DNA of 64,000 nt from Draconibacterium aestuarii (GTDB taxonomy: Bacteria > Bacteroidota > Bacteroidia > Bacteroidales > Prolixibacteraceae). The position numbers and the translations under genes are program-made. The stretch spans positions 109,774-173,773 of the forward strand of contig JAPOHD010000015.1 in assembly GCA_026671195.1 (NCBI GenBank), in the 5' to 3' direction. The notes beneath the pieces are model-generated. The model was not told the origin of the DNA. It saw only the letters and a list, made by a program, of their open reading frames with translations, and ran no database searches. Position 1 is the first letter of the stretch. Each line of letters begins with the position of its first letter. Shown here piece after piece: positions 37,016 through 44,912 of the stretch.

Positions 37016-37904
37016 AATCTTGGATTTTATTTTTCATAATTAAGGCCAGTCCAAATATAAATATTTCGCCGGTGATAAACCAGAGGCGTTGAAGTAAAGA
37101 TATGGTCACTGCAAACGAGGTTTCCATCCCTGCGCTTGTTAGAAATAAAACGATTATACTTTCGCGAACTCCAATGCCACCCGGAACGATTACTGCCAGT
37201 AACCCGTAACAAACACTTATGGGAAAGGCAAAGGCTATAATTCCTGGTGCATTGGGGTAAGTGGCTAAAACAAGGATGTAAAAACCAACACTCCAAAAGA
37301 ACCAATAACCCAATATACTTTTTAACATGGGCAATGCTTCTCTTATCGATACATACGGAATGTCTAAATCCTTTTTAAACAGCTTTTTTATTGTTACAAG
37401 TATTAGCCAATGTATCTTTTTTGAAAAAAGAAACAAAGCCAACGCACATGCAGTAAGTCCCACAAATACCGAAAATAGTGGATGTAAGGGTAACCAAACA
37501 ATCGCAAATAAACTGACAATGAGTCCGGTTAACAAATAAACCAGTTGTTCTTTTAACGAAATTGCGCTTAGTACGGTCAACGAACTTTTATGTTCGGAAA
37601 CTATTGAGGCTCTGCCCAGAATAACCCAAACTTTGCCCGGAATATATTTGGCAAATACAGAAATACCATGAGAATAAATAGCCAACTGATTCGTGATTTG
37701 AATTTGGTGAGAATGTAAACTGTTTTTCCAGCTTAAGGTACTAACCACAAAACCTGACCATAAAAGAATTAGCGATGTAAACAGTAAGGCTAAATTAAAG
37801 TGAACATTTGAAAATTGAAGGTAATCGAATGTATAGAGATAGTAAATTATAAATCCGAATGACAGATATAGTAAGACTTTTAAAAGTTTTTTTAGTTTGT
37901 CCAT
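37005..37904 (-). CDS. LPG_synthase_TM/UPF0104-family membrane protein
   Basis: I prefer the ATG at 37904 (MDKLKKLLKVLLYLSFGF), giving 299 aa. A longer frame from 37988 overlaps the upstream gene and lacks family similarity. About eight helices are visible, with ISVFAKYIPGKVWVILGR near residue 85 and a final VPGGIGVRES segment, both characteristic of this family. Such proteins often sit with glycosyltransferases and may move lipids or lipid-linked sugars. The exact function is unknown. Confidence 0.82.
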   Translation of the reverse strand: MDKLKKLLKVLLYLSFGFIIYYLYTFDYLQFSNVHFNLALLFTSLILLWSGFVVSTLSWKNSLHSHQIQITNQLAIYSHGISVFAKYIPGKVWVILGRASIVSEHKSSLTVLSAISLKEQLVYLLTGLIVSLFAIVWLPLHPLFSVFVGLTACALALFLFSKKIHWLILVTIKKLFKKDLDIPYVSIREALPMLKSILGYWFFWSVGFYILVLATYPNAPGIIAFAFPISVCYGLLAVIVPGGIGVRESIIVLFLTSAGMETSFAVTISLLQRLWFITGEIFIFGLALIMKNKIQDCEN

Positions 37905-37948
37905 TTTATTATTTATGGTAATACTATCTGCCTGTAAGTGACACTGAA

Positions 37949-38695
37949 TTAGTTTGTTTTGAAAATTTGGTATTTTGCTAAACTCCACTTTTGCAATCGG
38001 AACTGTATAGCCGTTTTCAAAACTCCAATGGCATATATTGTACTGTTTTTTATACTAATGCTAGATGCATCATCAAAATATTTTGTTGGGCAGGTAATTT
38101 CCGCAATTTCGTACCCGGCGTACCAGATTTGAGCCAGCATTTGATTGTCAAATACAAAATTATCGGAGTTGGAGTTGTAATCAATGGCTTCCAAAACTTC
38201 GCGGGAAAATGCCCGGTATCCTGTGTGGTATTCCGAAAGTTTGGCATTTAGTAAAATATTCTCGATTAAGGTTAGTCCGCGGTTGGCAAGGTATTTTATC
38301 ATGGGCATGCCGCCTTTTAAAGCACCTTTCCCTAGAATGCGCGAGCCTAAAACTACATGGTACAATTCACTTCCCAGTAAATTCGACATGGCCGGAATTA
38401 ATTTTGGTGTGTATTGGTAATCAGGGTGTAACATGATTACAATGTCGGCACCAATTTCAAGTGCTTTGTTATAACACGATTTCTGATTTCCGCCGTAACC
38501 TTTATTTTCTTCATGAACAACAATATGTTTAATGCCTAACTTTTTGCCAACCTGAACAGTTTCGTCCCGGCTTACATCGTCAACAAGAATTACGTCGTCT
38601 ACAATATTAAAATCGATTTCGTTATAGGTTATTTCAAGAGTTTTAGCTGCATTGTAAGCGGGGAGCACTACCACAACTTTTTTGTTGTTAATCAT
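37949..38695 (-). CDS. Family 2 glycosyltransferase (dolichyl-phosphate mannose synthase-like)
   Basis: This 248-aa soluble enzyme begins VVVVLPAYNAAKTLEITYN and carries VILVDDVSRDETV and the metal-binding region IVIMLHPDYQYTPKLIP. That region has HPDYQY in place of the usual DxDxQ. Later segments GSRILGKGALKGGMP and YHTGYRAFSREVLE fit the acceptor side of the DPM1 group. It lies 44 bp before the preferred UPF0104 start, in the same orientation as the next GtrB-like gene, so the three may act on one lipid-linked sugar pathway. Confidence 0.87.
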   Translation of the reverse strand: MINNKKVVVVLPAYNAAKTLEITYNEIDFNIVDDVILVDDVSRDETVQVGKKLGIKHIVVHEENKGYGGNQKSCYNKALEIGADIVIMLHPDYQYTPKLIPAMSNLLGSELYHVVLGSRILGKGALKGGMPMIKYLANRGLTLIENILLNAKLSEYHTGYRAFSREVLEAIDYNSNSDNFVFDNQMLAQIWYAGYEIAEITCPTKYFDDASSISIKNSTIYAIGVLKTAIQFRLQKWSLAKYQIFKTN

Positions 38696-38748
38696 TTTGG
38701 TTTGTTTGAATGTTTGTGTAAAAATAACAAGAATATAATATTGTCAAA

Positions 38749-41142
38749 CTATAATTTTATCTTGCCGGCCAATCGGGTTGTAAAAGTGGCAAATGCTACA
38801 ACCGAAACTGAACTAATGGGCATTAAAATGGCGGCTACAACCGGCGAAAGGTTTCCACTAATTGCAAATGCAATTCCAATACTATTATAGAGAAACGATA
38901 TGGTGAAACTTAACTTTACAATGCTTAGCGAGGTTTTTGTAAAGCGAATAAAATTTGCCAGGCGCTTAAATTGTCCGGCTTCCAAAACGGCATCGCTGGC
39001 AGGCGAGAAATGATACACTTTGTCGGCAATGGTAAGTGCCACATCGCTTTGCATTAATGCGCCTGCATCATTCAGTCCGTCGCCGGTCATTAAAATAGTG
39101 TTGCCTTTATCCTGCTGCGATTTTATAAAAGCTGCTTTGTCTCCAGGTTTTTGGTTAAAAAGCATGTGCTCCTGGTTAAAGTAGGCAGTTAGATTTTTGG
39201 CCTCTGCATCGTTATCGCCCGATACAAGGAACAGCTTGAATCGGGATTTTAGGCTGTCTAAAACGTTGTTAACGCCGATTCGGTATTGATTACTTATGGT
39301 GTAATGCCCGCGAATATTATTATCAATGGCAACAAAAACGGTAGAAGTTGTTTGCTTCTGAACAGCAGCTTGATTGGTTACATATTCTTCCGAGCCGATT
39401 TTAATATTGAGCTGATTTACCTTCCCAAACATTCCGCGGCCTGCCACTTCAACAAAATGTGTGGGGGTGTGGTAAGTCGTGCCATTAAAGAATTGCGAAA
39501 TGGCTGCACTCAACGGGTGAGTTGATTGTTTAACCAACGAAAAAACGGCCTCTTTTTCATCCTTCGAAAGTTCGTTGCCGGTGTACACAACTTTGTTTTC
39601 GTTGGGTTGGGTTAATGTTCCGGTTTTATCGAAAACGATGGTGTTGATATGTGAAAGTTTTTCAATTACATCGGTATTTTTAATATATAACCCATTTTTA
39701 CCAAATATGCGCATCGTATTCCCGAATGTAAAGGGAATTGACAGCGCCAGCGCACACGGACAAGCAACGATCAATACCGCCGTAAAAACAAAAATGGCAG
39801 TATGTGTTTCGCCTTGAAGCATCCAATAAGCAAATCCAATGGTTGCAATTGCTATTACAATCAGCGTAAAATATTTACTAATTCTATCGGAGAGTGTTTT
39901 TAGCGAATCGGTTGGTTTTTCATAGGTTTTATCCTGGTTCCAGAGTTTGGTTAGGTGACTTTGGTTAACTTCCTTTTTTACCCTTATTTTAATAATTCCG
40001 CCCATTTGTCGTCCTCCGGCATAAATAAAATCGCCGGTGTTTTTTACCACGGGGGTCGATTCGCCGGTAACAAAACTGTAGTCGATACGGCCATCGCCTT
40101 CAATCAGTTCCGCATCTGCCGGAATCAGTTCTTTGTTGCGGATAATTAATTCGTCGTCCACTTCGATTTTTTCAAGCAGAATACTTTCTTCAATTTGCTT
40201 ATTGATTTTTGTAACAGCAATGGGGAAGTACGATTTGTAATTGCGGTCGAATGACAGTGCCTCGTAGGTTTTGCCTTGGTACCATTTGCCAACCAGCAGG
40301 AAAAAAATCAAACCCGAAAGGCTGTCGCAATATCCCGGGCCGCCGGTAAAAAATACTTCGTAGCTGGTTACCAGAAACAACACAATAATTCCAATCGCAA
40401 TGGGTAAATCAATATTTACATTCTTTTTTATCAGGTTTTTAAAGGCTGAAATGTAATAGTCGCTGCCGCTGTAAAATGTAACCGGAATAACCAGAATGTA
40501 ACTTAGAATATTAAATAACGACTGAAGTTTATCGCTTAAAGGTTCGCCGTTAAAATAGGCCGGCAAACTGTAGGTCATTACATTTACAAATACAAAACCG
40601 GCCACACCAATTTTGTAAAGCAGTTTTTTATACGAGTGTTTGTCTTCGTCCTTGTCAACAAGACTTTGCGAGAGATCAGGAATGTAATGAATAGACGAAA
40701 GTAATTCCACCAACTGACGCAAACTAATCTTATTCTCGTCGAAGGTGATATCTACTTCTTTACGTGTGAAATTTACAAATGAATATTTTATTCCCTGATG
40801 TAGTTTTTGCAGATGTTCGAGTAACCAGATACACGATGCACAATGGATTACCGGAATATATAATTTAACTTTTGAAATCCCGTTTTCAGAAAAGGAGATC
40901 AATTTTTCCTTCACTTCTTCATTATCAAGAAACGCATATTTATTGCCAAATTCGGTGGTGGTTTCCACCTTTATTCCGGGCGTTTCTTCCAGGTTGTAAT
41001 ACTTGTAAAGTTTATTTTCATTCAGAAGTTGATATACCGTTTTGCAGCCGTTGCAGCAAAATCTCATATCATTCCAAACTTCCGGATTCTTCCCGCAATC
41101 GGCCCCGCAGTGCACACAACTATTTCCGTTCTGTTTGTTCAT
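38749..41142 (-). CDS. ccoI: Heavy-metal P-type ATPase for cbb3 oxidase copper supply (CcoI/FixI)
   Basis: This 797-aa P1B ATPase starts with a cysteine-rich CVHCGADCGKN...CCNGC segment typical of CcoI, followed by a metal-binding domain with HCASC. The intramembrane CPC site reads ACPCALALS. The phosphorylation motif DKTGTLT, the HPLSAAI histidine motif and the hinge GDGLNDAGAL are all intact. By family knowledge it exports copper for CuB assembly in cbb3 oxidases, and its place after ccoG, ccoH and the SafE-like gene supports that. Confidence 0.92.
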   Translation of the reverse strand: MNKQNGNSCVHCGADCGKNPEVWNDMRFCCNGCKTVYQLLNENKLYKYYNLEETPGIKVETTTEFGNKYAFLDNEEVKEKLISFSENGISKVKLYIPVIHCASCIWLLEHLQKLHQGIKYSFVNFTRKEVDITFDENKISLRQLVELLSSIHYIPDLSQSLVDKDEDKHSYKKLLYKIGVAGFVFVNVMTYSLPAYFNGEPLSDKLQSLFNILSYILVIPVTFYSGSDYYISAFKNLIKKNVNIDLPIAIGIIVLFLVTSYEVFFTGGPGYCDSLSGLIFFLLVGKWYQGKTYEALSFDRNYKSYFPIAVTKINKQIEESILLEKIEVDDELIIRNKELIPADAELIEGDGRIDYSFVTGESTPVVKNTGDFIYAGGRQMGGIIKIRVKKEVNQSHLTKLWNQDKTYEKPTDSLKTLSDRISKYFTLIVIAIATIGFAYWMLQGETHTAIFVFTAVLIVACPCALALSIPFTFGNTMRIFGKNGLYIKNTDVIEKLSHINTIVFDKTGTLTQPNENKVVYTGNELSKDEKEAVFSLVKQSTHPLSAAISQFFNGTTYHTPTHFVEVAGRGMFGKVNQLNIKIGSEEYVTNQAAVQKQTTSTVFVAIDNNIRGHYTISNQYRIGVNNVLDSLKSRFKLFLVSGDNDAEAKNLTAYFNQEHMLFNQKPGDKAAFIKSQQDKGNTILMTGDGLNDAGALMQSDVALTIADKVYHFSPASDAVLEAGQFKRLANFIRFTKTSLSIVKLSFTISFLYNSIGIAFAISGNLSPVVAAILMPISSVSVVAFATFTTRLAGKIKL

Positions 41143-41220
41143 CTTTCTTCTTCTTTGTGTCCTCTGGTCTTTGTGTTAAAAAATAAACACAATGCCACGA
41201 AGCCACTAAGATTTTATAAA

Positions 41221-41982
41221 TTAATTGCTTTTACAACAATCTCCCTTTGTTTCGTTATGCAATTCAGCAGACTCAGTCTCCAGACTTTTTTCAAATTTTT
41301 GTTCAATTTTTTGTTTTGGCGGGCTCAAATAGGGGATTCCCAAACTCAGTCCACGCAAAATAAATAATATCCCAACCACTACCACAAGAACGGGTATCAG
41401 TTTGTTTATTTTATTTCTGATGGTAAGGCTCAACACATTTCCGGCCAGCGAAATGGCCAGTAACATGGGGATTGTTCCCAGCCCAAACAAAATCATGTAC
41501 AACGATCCTTCAGCAACTCCGCCGGTTCCGATGGCACCTGCAATGGCCATGTACACGAGCCCACAAGGTAAAAGTCCGTTTAGCATTCCAATAAAAAACA
41601 GGCTTTGAAACGAGCGGATTGAAAACATTGTCCCGATGGTTTTTTTGAGTTTCCCAACAAACGAAAACCAGCTTTTATCCATTCTGTACTGGTTTTTAAA
41701 AAGTTTTGGAAACAGAACTGAAATAATCATCAGCGCCCCCATCAGTACCGATACTTTTTGTTGAAATCCGATAAGTTGCAGTCCTTGTCCGAGCAGTCCA
41801 AAAACGGCACCCATAATTCCGTAGGTAAGCGTTCGGCCAATATTGTAAAGTGCTCCGCCAAATATTTTTTGGGGAACAGTGTTGCCGTGTAAGGGCAGGG
41901 CAATGGCAATGGGGCCGCACATTCCGGCGCAGTGAAAACTGCCCATTAGTCCTAGTATGAAGGCTGATATTAAAATGGTCAT
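41221..41982 (-). CDS. SafE/UreH-like (DsbD_2) membrane protein of the cbb3 assembly operon
   Basis: This 253-aa protein has six or seven helices and opens with ILGLMGSFHCAGMCGPIAIA, a cysteine-containing motif typical of this family. A second glycine/proline-rich segment, LNGLLPCGLVYMA, is its internal repeat. In cbb3 clusters such a protein often stands in with CcoGHI and may handle copper or haem transport. The C-terminus has CC near the end (GDCCKSN), possibly metal-binding. Confidence 0.82.
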   Translation of the reverse strand: MTILISAFILGLMGSFHCAGMCGPIAIALPLHGNTVPQKIFGGALYNIGRTLTYGIMGAVFGLLGQGLQLIGFQQKVSVLMGALMIISVLFPKLFKNQYRMDKSWFSFVGKLKKTIGTMFSIRSFQSLFFIGMLNGLLPCGLVYMAIAGAIGTGGVAEGSLYMILFGLGTIPMLLAISLAGNVLSLTIRNKINKLIPVLVVVVGILFILRGLSLGIPYLSPPKQKIEQKFEKSLETESAELHNETKGDCCKSN

Positions 41983-42036
41983 TGTTATTGAATTAAATGA
42001 ACAAAAGATTGAATTGTGGTTTAAAATTAGTAAATA

Positions 42037-42477
42037 TTATTGAACATTCACAGGTTGGTTGACCTCATATTTCAGACCTTCCATAAACCAGGTAAATTTC
42101 AGAATGTACCTTCCGGGAATTAGATCCGATTTCTGAAATTGCACCTGACTGAGACCGGCAGTAACCGGAACTTTAATGTCTTTTGTTTTATCCGATGGCC
42201 GGTACATATACATGGTTCCCGATTCAACTCTTTTTGCAAGTGATTCTTCTATTTCTATGGATAGGATATTGTTCGATGAGCTAACTTTAATTGACCTGGC
42301 AAATGCTTTTGATCGATCATTCACTTTCATCTGCTCCGAATAATCTACGCCTTTTTCGTAATAGTCTTTGTGAACCAGGTTTACCTGCTGGCTCATGGCA
42401 AAATAGATAAACACTGCACATGCAGCTAAAAACACGGCTAAAAAAAGAAATATACCTGTCCCCCAATTGAATTTCAT
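42037..42477 (-). CDS. ccoH: cbb3 oxidase assembly protein CcoH (FixH)
   Basis: This 146-aa protein has one N-terminal helix (residues 5-27) and a periplasmic beta-sandwich. The segment HKDYYEKGVDYSEQM is the FixH hallmark, and the end reads RYILKFTWFMEGLKYEVNQP. It works in maturation of cbb3 oxidase subunits. It lies between ccoG and the SafE-like gene; a REP-like element separates it from ccoG. Confidence 0.9.
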   Translation of the reverse strand: MKFNWGTGIFLFLAVFLAACAVFIYFAMSQQVNLVHKDYYEKGVDYSEQMKVNDRSKAFARSIKVSSSNNILSIEIEESLAKRVESGTMYMYRPSDKTKDIKVPVTAGLSQVQFQKSDLIPGRYILKFTWFMEGLKYEVNQPVNVQ

Positions 42478-42510
42478 AGTCTTAAAATTGTTTACTTCCT
42501 ATTTAATATT

Positions 42511-42594
42511 GATGTCATATCGAACGCAGTGAGAAATCTGTATCTTATTTGCTTGTCGGGAGCAGATTTTTCCTCATACTTGGTCGAAATATCA
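42511..42594. repeat. REP-like imperfect palindrome between ccoG and ccoH
   Basis: The left arm TGTCATATCGAACGCAGTGA (42513 onward, ending AGAAATCTG at 42540) pairs imperfectly with a right arm (42562-42594) whose reverse complement reads TGATATTTCGACC...GAGGAAAAATCTG. The central spacer is about 20 bp. This is the form of dispersed palindromic elements in Bacteroidota. Confidence 0.7.
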
Positions 42595-42635
42595 GTGGTT
42601 ATTTCTAGAAACGGTACCTGCAACTGCCAACTTTT

Positions 42636-43997
42636 TCATGGTCCAACAAACGTTGTTTTATAGGTCTCAATTAATTCATTATTGCTGTAAATACCAAACT
42701 CTACTTCCGTTTTATCCGATTTAATTTCATCTTTTGGGATAAAAAGCAGAAAGGTGGATTCAAACATTCCCTGATCTTTAATAGTCATCTTGTTTCCTGC
42801 CATACGAATGTTTCCATTGTGTGAAATCAGCTTGATTTCAAGTGGCATTTCGTTGTGCGTTTTATTTACAATTTTAATGTTGTACACATTCGAAATCGCC
42901 TTTTCATGATCCTGATACAATAGACCCGGAGTACGTAATATGGTTGTTTCAATTACCGGGCGAGTTACCAGCGTGTAAACAAAAAACGAAAAGATAATAA
43001 GCAGCACCATTGAATAGGCACGGTTTCGGGCGTTCCATATTTTGGTGTGTCCGCCTGTTATCGATGCTTCAGATGCATAGCGAATCAATCCCGGAGCTTT
43101 TCCGGTAACATGCATGATTTTATTACACTGATCGATACAAGCCGTGCAGTTTATACATTCCAGCTGTGTGCCGTTTCTGATGTCAATGCCGGTTGGGCAA
43201 ACCGAAATACATTGTTTGCAATCGGTACAATCTCCATTTCCACTAGCTCCACGCGGTTCGCCCCTTCTGTAATCGTAAGTCACCATTATGGTTTTCGAAT
43301 CGAGCAAAACACCTTGCATTCGCCCGTAAGGGCAAACCATAGTGCAAATCTGCTCGCGGAAGAAAGAATATACCCAATAAAAAAATGCTGAAACCAGAAG
43401 CATTACAATAAAACCCGACCAATTCTCCTGTACCGGAGAAGTAATCAATTCAACCCAACCGTCGCTGCCAATAAACCACATTAAAAACGTGTTGGTCATG
43501 GCAATTGAAATCAAAATGAAAATGCCGTGTTTAAGTGTTTTTTTGAAGATCTTGTTGGTTGTCCACGGGCTGTTGTCGAGTTTGTGGCGGGCACGGTAAT
43601 CTCCTTCAATCAGGTATTCAATTTTCCGAAAAACCATTTCCAGAAAGATCGTTTGCGGGCATGCCCATCCGCACCAAAGTCGGCCAAAAGTTACGGTAAA
43701 CAAAACAATGAATAGAACAAAAGAGAGCATTAACAAAGCCAGTATAAATGTATCCTGCGCCCAGAATATGGCGCCAAAAATGATAAATTTTTGATTTGCA
43801 ACATCGAGCAAAATCAACGGATTCCCTTTTATCCGGATAAAAGGAGCTCCTGCAAAAAACAGGAGCATGAAATAGCTGAAAATTGTACGCCGGGTAAACC
43901 ATTTCCCCGAAGGTTTTTTGGCATAGACCCACTTTCTTCCGCCTCGTTCGTTCAGGTTTATGGGTTTGTCTCTGAAATCTAATTTGTGATTTGCCAT
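42636..43997 (-). CDS. ccoG: cbb3 oxidase assembly ferredoxin-type protein CcoG (FixG)
   Basis: This 453-aa protein has about five membrane helices and two ferredoxin-type [4Fe-4S] sites near residue 255-290 (CTDCKQCISVCP and CINCTACIDQC). Upstream motifs LWCGWACPQTIFLE and ICTMVCPYGRMQG are typical of CcoG, which acts in copper delivery or reduction during CuB assembly. A C-terminal beta-domain (about 345-453) is present. It opens the assembly operon after the terminator that follows ccoP. Confidence 0.93.
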   Translation of the reverse strand: MANHKLDFRDKPINLNERGGRKWVYAKKPSGKWFTRRTIFSYFMLLFFAGAPFIRIKGNPLILLDVANQKFIIFGAIFWAQDTFILALLMLSFVLFIVLFTVTFGRLWCGWACPQTIFLEMVFRKIEYLIEGDYRARHKLDNSPWTTNKIFKKTLKHGIFILISIAMTNTFLMWFIGSDGWVELITSPVQENWSGFIVMLLVSAFFYWVYSFFREQICTMVCPYGRMQGVLLDSKTIMVTYDYRRGEPRGASGNGDCTDCKQCISVCPTGIDIRNGTQLECINCTACIDQCNKIMHVTGKAPGLIRYASEASITGGHTKIWNARNRAYSMVLLIIFSFFVYTLVTRPVIETTILRTPGLLYQDHEKAISNVYNIKIVNKTHNEMPLEIKLISHNGNIRMAGNKMTIKDQGMFESTFLLFIPKDEIKSDKTEVEFGIYSNNELIETYKTTFVGP

Positions 43998-44013
43998 ATG
44001 TTCAAATCAATTG

Positions 44014-44041
44014 TAAAAAAGTGGGGAAATTAATTCCCCAT
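44014..44041 (-). terminator. Intrinsic terminator between ccoP and ccoG
   Basis: On the minus strand TGGGGAA and TTCCCCA form a stem around a short AT loop, followed by CTTTTTTAC. It would separate the structural oxidase operon from the assembly genes. Confidence 0.7.
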
Positions 44042-44062
44042 TATTTAAATTGTTGATTTTAT

Positions 44063-44638
44063 TTAATCTTCACACTTTTCTCCTTGAGCTGCTTTGGCAT
44101 TTGGTGGATTGGTTCCCTTCAGGCTCATCACATAACTTGCCACCTTCTGAATTTTATCATCGCTTATTTGCCCTTTAAAGGCTGTCATCCCTTTTGTTGG
44201 CTCACCGTTCTTAATGATGTTAAAAACACTTTGAATATCGCAGCCATGTATCCAGAACCCGTCGGTAATATTAGGGCCAATTGCATTCCCTTCACCGGCC
44301 ATTCCATGACAAGCCATACAAGCCATGTCGGTATATATTTGCTTCCCTTCAGCAAGCGAAGCTTCGTCGGTAAAGGCAACCAGTGCATCTGCATCCAGAC
44401 TTTCAATCTGGTATTTTTGATCGTGCGTCATCGATTTGGCAGCGTACTCGGCATCCTGGTGCAAACCCTCTTTTAACCAAAAATAGTAGGCACCATAAAT
44501 AATCGACCAGCCAATGGTAATGTAAAACAGCAGCATAATCCAGCGTGGTGGCGGATTATCCAGTTCTTTAATACCGTCATAGTCGTGGTCCATTATATTT
44601 TCATCAAGCTCAGTTGCTTTCTTTTTTTCTTCTGACAT
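44063..44638 (-). CDS. ccoP: cbb3 oxidase subunit III CcoP, single-haem form
   Basis: This 191-aa protein has the CcoP N-terminus (DHDYDGIKELDNPPPRWIM) leading into one membrane helix, then one cytochrome c domain with CMACHGMAGEG near residue 108 and distal Met in GMTAFKG. Standard CcoP has two haem c domains and is about 300 aa. The second may be supplied by the extra haem domain at the C-terminus of the fused CcoNO. The gene is last in the structural operon. Confidence 0.9.
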   Translation of the reverse strand: MSEEKKKATELDENIMDHDYDGIKELDNPPPRWIMLLFYITIGWSIIYGAYYFWLKEGLHQDAEYAAKSMTHDQKYQIESLDADALVAFTDEASLAEGKQIYTDMACMACHGMAGEGNAIGPNITDGFWIHGCDIQSVFNIIKNGEPTKGMTAFKGQISDDKIQKVASYVMSLKGTNPPNAKAAQGEKCED

Positions 44639-44649
44639 AGCTTTAAATT

Positions 44650-44844
44650 TTAATTCGAAGTTATGATGTCTTCGGATTCGTCATCCGTTAAAATCGAGTT
44701 TTTAATTGCCTCCATATCGCTATTCTGCATACGCATGGTACGGATAAAAATAACGATGAACAGCACTACAAAGATCAGTAATCCGATGATGTAAAAAATC
44801 TGGATCCCTTCGATACTTGTTAATAGGTTGCTTACTATCTTCAT
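44650..44844 (-). CDS. Small membrane subunit, CcoQ/FixQ-like
   Basis: This 64-aa protein has one membrane helix (about residues 15-33) followed by an acidic tail (LTDDESEDIITSN). Size, topology and position between ccoNO and ccoP fit the CcoQ subunit, which stabilises the complex. Sequence alone is too short for a firm family call. Confidence 0.7.
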   Translation of the reverse strand: MKIVSNLLTSIEGIQIFYIIGLLIFVVLFIVIFIRTMRMQNSDMEAIKNSILTDDESEDIITSN

Positions 44845-44912
44845 CTCACTAGAATTGTCTGTTTAATTTGTGCTCATTGGAACTCGCAAAAGGATAAATA
44901 GTGCTTTTAAGT

